The notes under the pieces were generated by a model. It had not been told where the DNA came from. It saw only the letters and a list, made by a program, of their open reading frames with translations, and did not search any database. Both the position numbers and the translations under genes were made by a program. Source: CAZIAK01 sp964537035 (GTDB lineage Bacteria; Planctomycetota; B15-G4). From it: a stretch of DNA of 64,000 bases. Below are positions 16,679 to 24,342 of this stretch, in pieces (position 1 is the stretch's first letter; every line of letters begins with the position of its first letter). The stretch covers positions 80,146 through 144,145 of the forward strand of contig CAZIAK010000006.1 of the NCBI GenBank assembly GCA_964537035.1, given 5' to 3'.

Positions 16679-17608
16679 ATGAAGGTCACCCTGCTGGCCA
16701 CGGCCGAGTTCGCTGTGCCGACCTTGCATACCCTGCTGGAGCGGGGTCACGAGGTTTCCGTGGGCACCCAGCCTTCTCGGCCCGCAGGGCGGGGGAGGCG
16801 TCTGCGTCCTACGCCCATCGCCAGCGCTGCCGCTGAGTTGGGGCTCGACGCGGTCGAGCTCGACGACGTGAACAGTCCCGAAGGGATGTCCTGGCTGACC
16901 GAGACCCAGCCGGACCTGTTGGCAGTGGTGGCCTTCGGGCAGAAGCTGGGGCAGGCGGTGTGCAAGGTGGCGCCTTGGGGCTGCATCAACGTGCACCCTT
17001 CTCTGTTGCCTCGTTGGCGTGGAGCCGCTCCCGTGCAGGCCGCGTTGCTGGCCGGCGATGAAGAGACCGGCGTGTGCATCATCGACGTGGTCGAGCGCAT
17101 GGACGCGGGCGCCGTGCTCGGGTGCAAGAAGACCTCCACGCGAGGGAAGACCGCGGCCCAGCTACTCGACGAGCTGTCGCACACGGGCGCGTTGCTGATG
17201 ATGGATGTGATCGACAGCCTGGCTCGCGGTGACCTCGAACGGGTCCCCCAAGACGAGAGCGAAGTGACCCGGGCGCGCAAGCTGAGCGCAGACGATGGCC
17301 GGGTGCGCTGGGAACATGACGCCGTCGATGTCGACCGAAGGGTGCGTGCGGTGACCCCCCGGCCCGGCGCCTTCGCGTTGGCTGATGGCGACACCCGGTT
17401 GACCCTTCTTGCCGGCGAACCCATGGCCTGCGTGCGCGGGCCCTTGCCTGGCGAGATCGTCGAGGTGGGGCGCGAGGGCATCGTCGTCGCCTGCGGCTCA
17501 GGCGCCTATCGCATCACCCGACTGCAGCGACAAGGAGGCAAGCCCATGGACGCGGACGCCTTCTTGCGCGGTTTTCAGTTGTCCACCGGTTCGAGACTTG
17601 GTCCATGA
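16679..17608 (+). CDS. fmt: Methionyl-tRNA formyltransferase
   Basis: Fmt formylates initiator Met-tRNA using 10-formyl-tetrahydrofolate. The 309 residues show the N-terminal formyltransferase fold, the catalytic signature INVHPSLLPRWRGAAPVQ (near 104-121) and DAGAVL further on. A smaller C-terminal OB-like domain follows. The stop overlaps the rsmB start by 4 bp, the common fmt-rsmB arrangement. def (peptide deformylase), often just upstream, is not seen. Confidence 0.95.
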   Translation: MKVTLLATAEFAVPTLHTLLERGHEVSVGTQPSRPAGRGRRLRPTPIASAAAELGLDAVELDDVNSPEGMSWLTETQPDLLAVVAFGQKLGQAVCKVAPWGCINVHPSLLPRWRGAAPVQAALLAGDEETGVCIIDVVERMDAGAVLGCKKTSTRGKTAAQLLDELSHTGALLMMDVIDSLARGDLERVPQDESEVTRARKLSADDGRVRWEHDAVDVDRRVRAVTPRPGAFALADGDTRLTLLAGEPMACVRGPLPGEIVEVGREGIVVACGSGAYRITRLQRQGGKPMDADAFLRGFQLSTGSRLGP

Positions 17609-18897
17609 GACGCCGTGCTGCTTCCATTCTTCGTCGCGTCGACAAGGGCCACGGCTTCGCCGCCGACCTGCTGCGCCAGGACGACCCGCCCTTCGTGCGC
17701 GAGCTGGTCATGGGTGTGCTGCGCCGCCGAGGCACACTGGACGCCGTGCACGACGGTTTCAGTCGACGGCCAGCTGCAGACCTCGACGACGACGTACGCC
17801 AGGCCCTACGCATCGGCCTCTACCAGCTCATGTTTCTCGATGGCGTCCCGCCTCACGCCCTGGTCTCCGAGACTGTCGAGGTCTTGGGGCCCAAGTCGAA
17901 GCGGGCCTACGCCAACGGTGTGTTGCGGGCGATTCAGCGGGAGTGCAAGAAGGTCGATCCCGAGCTCGACCGCGGCGGGGCCAGCCCGAGAAAGCGTTTT
18001 GAGCGCAAGGGTCGGGCGGTCTTCTTCTTCTCTCGAGAGGTGTTCCCCGATCCGGAGAAAGATCTCGCCGGTTGGCTCGCCGCCGTACACAGCCACCCCG
18101 TCGAGCTCGTGCGTCGCTGGCTCGAAGAGGTGGGCGAGCAGCGCACCATCGAGCGCATGGAGCGGGGCAACGCGATCCCCCAGATGGTGCTCCGACCTCG
18201 GGGCGGCCGGTGCACGGCAGAGGAGTTGGCTGCAGCTTTTCGAGATGAGCAGATCCCCTCACAGATCCTGAGTCGTGAGCACGGGCTCGATGCCCTGATC
18301 GCTGCACCGGGCAAGTCTTCGCTGTTCTCAGGCAAGGCCTACCGCAAGGGCTTGTTCACCGTGCAGGACAGCACGCAGATGGACGCAGCGGAGCTGCTCG
18401 CACCCCGACCCGATGAGGTCATCTGGGACGCCTGCGCCGCGCCCGGAGGCAAGTCCACCCAGCTCGCCGAGTTGCTGCAAGATTCGGGTCGCGTGGTGGC
18501 CAGCGATTCGGACAGCTCGCGGCTGAAGCGGGTTGAAGAGAACGTGCAGCGATTGGGGCTGACCAACATCGAGGTCGTCGAGCACGATGCGCTCTCCGAG
18601 TCGCCGCCACCCGGCGCGCCAGAGGGGGGCTTCGATGCCGTGCTGCTCGACGCACCGTGCAGCAACACCGCCGTGCTGGCCGCGCGTCCCGAAGCCCGTT
18701 GGCGCTGGAACAACCAGACCCCGGCGCGCATGGCCGAGCTGCAGGCGCAGCTCATCGTCTCCGCACGTCGGCACCTCAAGCCAGGCGGTCGCTTGATCTA
18801 CAGCGTGTGCACGTTCGAGCCAGAAGAGGGGGCGGGGCACGGTTTGCAGCCCACCCGGTCTGAGCTGGTGTTCGAAGAGCAGCTGGCCGCGAGCTGA
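17605..18897 (+). CDS. rsmB: 16S rRNA (cytosine-967-C5)-methyltransferase
   Basis: RsmB methylates C967 of 16S rRNA with SAM. The 430 residues hold an N-terminal NusB-like RNA-binding domain (RRRAASILRRVDKG to ERKGRA) and a C-terminal Rossmann methyltransferase. The SAM motif is DACAAPGGKSTQLAE. The two catalytic cysteines are in LLDAPCS near 350 and YSVCTFEPEE near 400. Overlap with fmt suggests coupled translation. It converges on the leftward FG-GAP gene with only 7 bp between stop codons. Confidence 0.94.
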   Translation: MRRRAASILRRVDKGHGFAADLLRQDDPPFVRELVMGVLRRRGTLDAVHDGFSRRPAADLDDDVRQALRIGLYQLMFLDGVPPHALVSETVEVLGPKSKRAYANGVLRAIQRECKKVDPELDRGGASPRKRFERKGRAVFFFSREVFPDPEKDLAGWLAAVHSHPVELVRRWLEEVGEQRTIERMERGNAIPQMVLRPRGGRCTAEELAAAFRDEQIPSQILSREHGLDALIAAPGKSSLFSGKAYRKGLFTVQDSTQMDAAELLAPRPDEVIWDACAAPGGKSTQLAELLQDSGRVVASDSDSSRLKRVEENVQRLGLTNIEVVEHDALSESPPPGAPEGGFDAVLLDAPCSNTAVLAARPEARWRWNNQTPARMAELQAQLIVSARRHLKPGGRLIYSVCTFEPEEGAGHGLQPTRSELVFEEQLAAS

Positions 18898-18904
18898 GGC
18901 CAGG

Positions 18905-21511
18905 TCAGGGCGCCAACCTCCGCTGGAGACCTGCGTACTCCGCGTCGGCATCTGTCTCACGTGAGAGCAGGGTCGACCAGCGGGCCAGGGCATGGTCGCT
19001 ATCTTTTCCACCCCTCGCAGTGAGCGCTTTTCCACCCCGGGTCTGCCCCTCTGACGACACGGACTTGGAGTCAGTGTCGGGCCCCTTGGACAGCTGTCGC
19101 GCCTCGGCCAGATGTTGCGCGGCACGATCGTCGTCGCCACCGAGCCAGGCGATGTAGCCGCGGTAGTAGGTCGCCTCGACGGAGCGGCTGTTCGACGCGG
19201 CGGCTGCAGCGAGCCACCTGTCGGCCTCAGCCAGGTCTCCTTGCAGCAGGGTCGCCACGCCCAGCTGAACCACCGGCCCGCTCTCTTCGCCGTTGATCTC
19301 GTGGGCGGTCTCGAAGGCGGTGTGCGCCCCGTTCAGGTCGTCGAGGGATGGGTCACCACCGGGCAACCTGATGCGACCCAGCTGCATCCAGGCACGGCTC
19401 GAACGGGGGTTGTCGGCGACCAGTTGTGTGAGCGCGGCCAGGGCCTGGTCTTCAAAGCCGAGCTCGCCCAGGGTGTTGGCCAGGTAATAGGTGCAGTGGT
19501 CATGTCCGGGCCAGATCAAGAGCGCGCTGCGATAGTGTTTGAGCGCGGCGTCTGCGTCACCCGCCAGGCGTGCGTCGTCGCCGTCGCCTTTCAGGGCGTA
19601 GAAACGTCGCAGGCTGTCGGAGTCCGTGGGTTTGCTCTGCAGGCCCTCTACAGCGCCGTCGTCGCCAAGGTGGGCTTTCAACCGGGGTTCTGTCCCCCGT
19701 TCCCAGGTGACAAGGCGATCGCTGGGCAACGGGCCGAAGGTCTCGGAGACACCGTCGGGCCAGGTCACCTCCAGCGCTTCGATGGTGTTGATGGCGCCCA
19801 ACCCAAACGACACCTCGCCCACCGCGTGTTGCGAGAGGTAGCTGCCGTCCGTGCCGATCTGGTCGGTCCAGGCCTGGTCGCCTGCACGTACCGTGACCCA
19901 GGCGCCCAGCGCAAACCTGTTGCCGTTGGACTGACGAAGCTGCAGGCGCAAGCTGTTGCCTGACGGTGTTTCGTTCTTGAGCAGCACGAGCCCCTGGCCG
20001 TGCACCATGATCAGCAGGTCTTCGTCGCCGTCCCGGTCGTAGTCGAATGTGGCGCCGCCCCGACCGACGACCTCTTGCTCGAAGAAGGGACCGGCCAGAG
20101 GACCGAGCTCGTAGAAGCCCCGGCCCTCTCCTCCGTTCCAGAAGAGCTGGGTGACCATGGGCTCCAAATGGGCCTTGTCGTCACCCAGTGGGATGGTGCT
20201 GCCGTTGACGATGAACAGATCGCGCTCGCCGTCGTTGTCGAAGTCGAAGAAGCGCGTGGCCCAGCCCACCTTGTGCAGGGCCACGTGGCCGAGGCCGGAG
20301 CGATCGGCTTCGTCCATGAACATCATGGTGGGCGGCTGACCCGCTTGAGCCAGGTCGGCGGTGATGTTCACGTAGAGCGCGTTCTCTTGAGCGACCCAGT
20401 GGGTGATGAACAGGTCGAGGTCGAGGTCGTTGTCGAAGTCGGAGACCGCCAGGCCCATGGCGCCGCGATAGTCGCCCACCAGCGCACGGGCGGTGAGATC
20501 GGAGAACGTGCCGTCGCCGTTGTTGAGATAGAGCACGTTGTCGGAGACGTCATTGGCCACGTAGAGATCGAGCAGGCCATCCCCGGAGAGGTCGGCGAAG
20601 ACGGCGCCCAGGCCGCGGCCCATGGCATCGGGGACTCCCGCCGCTTCAGCCACGTCTTCGAAGGTTCCGTCGCCCCGGTTGCGCAGCAGCAGGTTGTGCT
20701 GGGGTTCGAACGCCGACGGGTTGATCATGGCCGGGATGTCCGTGGCGTACTGGGTGGCCATCCCGCCGCCGGCAGCGTCTTCGAAGCGCACGTAGCCGGT
20801 GATGTAGAGATCGACGTCGTCGTCACCGTCGTAGTCTGCGACGGCAAGACCCGCCCAGAAGGCCTGCCCGACTCCCACACCAGAGCTTTCGCTGCGATCG
20901 ACAAAGTGTCCGCTGCCGTCGTTGACGAACAGGGTGTTGTGTCCGTAGGACGTGACGATGAGGTCGAGGTCGCCGTCACCGTCGATGTCCGCGAAGGCGG
21001 CTGCCATGCCCATGACGGAGAGGCCTGTGCCAGAGGCGTCGGTGATGTCTTCAAAAGTTCCATCGCCCTGGTTGCGAAACATGCGACAGCGGCCGTCGTC
21101 GAGCGCAGGTTTGGAGCTGTCGCCCTCGCCCTCGCCGTCACCGTTGCCGTTGGCGCTGGCGCTGGCCAATGACCCGGCGATGTTCACCGCGTAGATGTCG
21201 GTCCATCCGTCGCCGTCGATGTCGCCGAGGGCGACGCCCGAGCCCATGTCTTCTGGGAGCTTGTTGCCCCGCACCGCCGGAAAGTGTCTGAACACAAGGC
21301 CCGCGCTCTCGGTGACGTCGGTGAAGGCCACGGCCGGTCGATCGCTGGGCAGGCGTCGCGCCAGGCTGTCGGTGAGGCCGTCCACCGCCGCACCAGGAAC
21401 ATAGTCGGCCACGCCGTTCGCCCAGAGGCGCCAACCCACCAGTGCTGCGATCGTGATCGTGGCCAAGCCCACCAGACGCATCTGGCGCTTGCGTTTGAAG
21501 AGCTTCACCAT
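18905..21511 (-). CDS. CRTAC1-type protein: FG-GAP propeller, ASPIC/UnbV domain and TPR tail
   Basis: The product is 868 residues with a basic N-terminus and one membrane anchor (about 14-30), so the rest is probably extracytoplasmic. From about residue 90 there are many FG-GAP/VCBS repeats with calcium loops such as GDIDGDGWTDIY and DYDGDDDVDLY. An ASPIC/UnbV domain (WTDQIGTDGSYLSQ, VTWPDGVSETF) lies near 510-620. The final 250 residues read as TPR helices (DHCTYYLANTLGELGFEDQAL and similar). It starts 5 bp after the cytochrome gene stops, so the two are almost certainly cotranscribed. Function is unknown; a surface scaffold or binding partner of the cytochrome is an inference. Confidence 0.88.
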   Translation of the reverse strand: MVKLFKRKRQMRLVGLATITIAALVGWRLWANGVADYVPGAAVDGLTDSLARRLPSDRPAVAFTDVTESAGLVFRHFPAVRGNKLPEDMGSGVALGDIDGDGWTDIYAVNIAGSLASASANGNGDGEGEGDSSKPALDDGRCRMFRNQGDGTFEDITDASGTGLSVMGMAAAFADIDGDGDLDLIVTSYGHNTLFVNDGSGHFVDRSESSGVGVGQAFWAGLAVADYDGDDDVDLYITGYVRFEDAAGGGMATQYATDIPAMINPSAFEPQHNLLLRNRGDGTFEDVAEAAGVPDAMGRGLGAVFADLSGDGLLDLYVANDVSDNVLYLNNGDGTFSDLTARALVGDYRGAMGLAVSDFDNDLDLDLFITHWVAQENALYVNITADLAQAGQPPTMMFMDEADRSGLGHVALHKVGWATRFFDFDNDGERDLFIVNGSTIPLGDDKAHLEPMVTQLFWNGGEGRGFYELGPLAGPFFEQEVVGRGGATFDYDRDGDEDLLIMVHGQGLVLLKNETPSGNSLRLQLRQSNGNRFALGAWVTVRAGDQAWTDQIGTDGSYLSQHAVGEVSFGLGAINTIEALEVTWPDGVSETFGPLPSDRLVTWERGTEPRLKAHLGDDGAVEGLQSKPTDSDSLRRFYALKGDGDDARLAGDADAALKHYRSALLIWPGHDHCTYYLANTLGELGFEDQALAALTQLVADNPRSSRAWMQLGRIRLPGGDPSLDDLNGAHTAFETAHEINGEESGPVVQLGVATLLQGDLAEADRWLAAAAASNSRSVEATYYRGYIAWLGGDDDRAAQHLAEARQLSKGPDTDSKSVSSEGQTRGGKALTARGGKDSDHALARWSTLLSRETDADAEYAGLQRRLAP

Positions 21512-21516
21512 CGCGG

Positions 21517-23616
21517 TCAGCGAGTCCCCTCGGGCGCAGGGGGCAGCACGTTGATCACCGCTTCGTCGGTGGACATGACCGTGACCGCTGCCGTCAGGCC
21601 CGAGTCGTCACCGAAGGCGAAGTCGAGCATGTACTGATCGATCTTGCGGTAGTTGAGCTGAGCCTTCACGGTCAGCTCGCCCGTGGCGTCAGACGGTACG
21701 GTGAGGGTCAGGCGTTCTGTCTGCGGCAGGTCCTTCATCGACTCGTCGGTCATGCCCGGGCAGGGAAAGTCGAAGCTGGCCACTTCGGCCGCGCCGGGGA
21801 AGAGGCTGCGCTTGAAGCGCACGCCCACCATCTCCCACAGGTTGTGCCGATCGATGAGGTTGCCGTAGCGGTCGACCGGCTCGGCCTTGAACATGAACGT
21901 GCCCTCTTCGATGGTGCCGTGGTCGTCCCGCGAACCGGTGTGATAGACCACCTCGCCGTCCTCGTTGGTGACGTCGATGGAGATCCAGGCCTGGATGATG
22001 TCGAGGGGACCGGTGGGGAAGTCGTGGCCCACCTTGTTGTTGGTGATGTTGACCCGCACCGCCACCGTGTTGCCCGCCATGACTTCACCAGGCACGTCGA
22101 GCTCGATGGGCACGGCAGGACCATCGTTCCAGCGATCAGCGATCTCGGGGATGTCGTACTCACCTTGCAACCACGCGTCGATGAGGGCGACATGTTCTTC
22201 TGCTCCCTCGAGTTCGTGCAGCGCGGGGATGAACTGGTTGGCGCCCAGGAAGCGGTGGCTGCGATGCTTGCCGTCGTCGTCCGTGCGGTTGAAGTCGGCC
22301 ACGTCCCCGGCAGCCGGGTCAGTGGATTCGATCAGGGGCATGTGACACTCGCGGCACTCGATGGTCTTGGTCACGTCCCCTTCGTGGTTCCAGCGGCTGG
22401 CGCGCCAGTTGTCGAACTGGTTCTGTAGCTGCACCCAGCCCACCCGGTTCACCTCTTCGTCGATGAACTGCTTGTGACACGCGGCGCAGAACTCGGGCGT
22501 CTTGAACATGCGCCTTGAGAGACTGTCGATGTGCTGCTGTGGGTAGGCCCTGATCATGAAGTCGCTCACGAACTGGGACGTGGTGTCGTCTTTCAGCTCG
22601 AAGGCGTAACGCTCGGGCTGGGTCATGACGTAGTTGGCGTTGCCCTTCACGTCGGTCTCGGAGATGGCGTGGCAGGCCAGGCAGGAGATGCCCTCGTTGT
22701 AGCCACTCAGCTCGGTGAGGTTCTCGGCGCCGATGTTCTTGGTGCCGCTGAAGAGCGAGATGGGGTCATGGCAGCCTCCGCAGTAGCGGGTGGTCACCGG
22801 GCCGTTCTGCTCGGCCATCACACCTTGAATGGCCTGAAACGCTGCGTCCATGGAGGCGTAGCGGTGGGCGCTCGGTTGCCACTCCTTGTAGATCTGCGGG
22901 TGGCATCCCGACGAGCCGCAGCTCGCGCTGCCCGAGAGGGAGCGCGGGTCGAGGGCGTCGCCCGAATCGCTCAGCGCCAGGCTGGGAGCGAAGGGGCTGG
23001 TGGTGCCCATGTCGTAGTCGTCGGGGAAGCTGTTGTCGAACGCGACCGGTCGCACGGCGAAGCAGAGCCCGCCCGTGATCAGCAAGCCACCCAACGTGAT
23101 GGCCATGGCCTTCAACCCGTGAGAGCGAGCGCCGGCCAACAGCGCCGCCGCGCTGGGCTCCTGTTTGCGCTTGCGCTCCACCACCAGCACGGAGATCAGG
23201 TGCGGCACCAAGAAGATGAGCGACCCGAAGGTGGTGACGATGTGCACCAGCTGCCAGGTGTCGCCGATGCGATTGCCGAACAGCGCCTGCCAGGTGAGCA
23301 CGAGCCCGGAGACCAGGCAGACCAGGGCCATGCCACCGGAGACCCAGCCGGTGAACTTGCTGTGAGTCAGGGGGTAATCCCAGTAGGCGATGATGTGTCT
23401 GGCCATGTAGACGAAGAAGGGCAGCACGAAGGCGAGGCCGAGCACCGTGTGCACCAGCACCGCGTGCTGGTTGAACAGGCTGAAGGGGGCCAGATACACC
23501 ACCAACCCGGTGAGGGTCAGAAAGAGGGTCAGCCCGGTGACCCAGCGGGCCAGGGGGTTGGTCCATCCAGAAACCTTGCGCTGCTGCCACTCTTCACGGG
23601 AAAGCTTCGCCGACAT
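21517..23616 (-). CDS. Membrane-anchored pentaheme cytochrome c family protein
   Basis: The 699-residue protein has four hydrophobic segments between about 25 and 145, resembling a cytochrome-b561 or formate-dehydrogenase-gamma membrane domain with several histidines. A fifth segment lies near 172-188. The periplasmic part carries five heme-c motifs: CX4CH at 233-239, then CGGCH 279-283, CLACH 312-316, CAACH 377-381 and CRECH 421-425. This resembles cytochrome c554-type multiheme proteins. The last 200 residues are beta-rich without cysteines. A role in electron transfer between the quinone pool and an external partner is inferred; no substrate can be named. A strong inverted repeat straddles the start codon. 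Confidence 0.88.
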   Translation of the reverse strand: MSAKLSREEWQQRKVSGWTNPLARWVTGLTLFLTLTGLVVYLAPFSLFNQHAVLVHTVLGLAFVLPFFVYMARHIIAYWDYPLTHSKFTGWVSGGMALVCLVSGLVLTWQALFGNRIGDTWQLVHIVTTFGSLIFLVPHLISVLVVERKRKQEPSAAALLAGARSHGLKAMAITLGGLLITGGLCFAVRPVAFDNSFPDDYDMGTTSPFAPSLALSDSGDALDPRSLSGSASCGSSGCHPQIYKEWQPSAHRYASMDAAFQAIQGVMAEQNGPVTTRYCGGCHDPISLFSGTKNIGAENLTELSGYNEGISCLACHAISETDVKGNANYVMTQPERYAFELKDDTTSQFVSDFMIRAYPQQHIDSLSRRMFKTPEFCAACHKQFIDEEVNRVGWVQLQNQFDNWRASRWNHEGDVTKTIECRECHMPLIESTDPAAGDVADFNRTDDDGKHRSHRFLGANQFIPALHELEGAEEHVALIDAWLQGEYDIPEIADRWNDGPAVPIELDVPGEVMAGNTVAVRVNITNNKVGHDFPTGPLDIIQAWISIDVTNEDGEVVYHTGSRDDHGTIEEGTFMFKAEPVDRYGNLIDRHNLWEMVGVRFKRSLFPGAAEVASFDFPCPGMTDESMKDLPQTERLTLTVPSDATGELTVKAQLNYRKIDQYMLDFAFGDDSGLTAAVTVMSTDEAVINVLPPAPEGTR

Positions 23617-23661
23617 CGGTGATTCCTCGGGGGTTGGATATATTCTTACCCCGATGTCGGC
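23609..23661 (-). promoter_or_regulatory. Inverted repeat burying the cytochrome start codon
   Basis: GCCGACATCGG (23609-23619) and CCGATGTCGGC (23651-23661) form a perfect 11-bp inverted repeat around a 31-nt loop. In the leftward transcript the 3' arm contains the ATG of the cytochrome gene (23616), while its GAGG ribosome site falls in the loop. Folding would hide the start codon. It could equally be a protein-binding operator. Confidence 0.45.
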
Positions 23662-24342
23662 TTATTGGTGGAAAAGGATTGGGGCAATTCTTGGGGATCG
23701 TGGGTGCGGGAGGCTGGCGGGGCCTGGAATCCCAGCGGATTCGGGGGTTCTCGGCTGGTCTGCTCCCCGGCTCGGTTGGTCAGACACCTGCGCCCCCTTA
23801 CTCCTTGCCCGGCAGAGCCAGTCGCATCCTCCCGAGAAATCTGGCGAGAGACGCAGGTTAGGGAGGCAATCCAGGGCTTCCGCCGCTCTCCTGGAGCGCC
23901 AGCCACTCGGCGATCACCTCTTCGTGATCCTCGCGCATGGGATTGTCAGCCGCGGTCAGTGAGAGGGCCTTGCGCTGGGCGTCCAGGGCGCCGCCCAGGT
24001 CGCCTGCCGCGACGAGGGCAGTGGAGAGCGTGGCGAGGTAGCGAGGCACCGACCATCGGGTGGTTGCGTTGGCCCGCTCGGTCCCATGAACGGCGAGGCC
24101 GTCTTCAACGAGTTGTCCGTCCCGCCACGTGACGACGGCGAGATTCGCGAGGGCTCCGGAGACTGACGTCTCTGCTTCTTGAGCTGACCGACACGCGACG
24201 GGCTGTCTCCCGTTGCACGCCAAGGCCGGAGACCAGCGGACCCGGCATGGGCGGGTGCCAGCCTGCTTCTCCCGGTAGGATCTCCCCAGACCTCACTCGC
24301 CCAGAGGGGCGCTACGCTCAGCCAGCCCACAGGGACCTCCCC
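23662..24342. other. Divergent intergenic region
   Basis: About 680 bp separate the leftward cytochrome gene from the rightward kinase. Bases 23662-23857 hold nothing I recognise. The rest carries the leftward TPR remnant (23858-24223). A possible kinase ribosome site (AGGGA, about 24331) precedes the TTG at 24343. No clear promoter pair was seen. Confidence 0.5.
23858..24223 (-). pseudogene. Remnant of a TPR protein C-terminus
   Basis: The open frame encodes about 121 residues. The second half reads as an ordinary tetratricopeptide unit: RYLATLSTALVAAGDLGGA, continuing into a DAQRKALSL helix and an acidic HEEVIAEWLAL end. The first half has weak TPR character. The protein lacks the upstream repeats, signal or enzymatic domains that such tails normally end, and kinase leader DNA follows directly upstream. 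I read it as the surviving 3' end of a larger gene. A small intact gene is possible but less likely. Confidence 0.4.

Noticed and set aside
23651..23962. Rightward small gene starting at the second arm of the inverted repeat
   Set aside because: An ATG opens a frame of about 100 codons there, but its product has no recognisable features and it overlaps the TPR remnant on the opposite strand.
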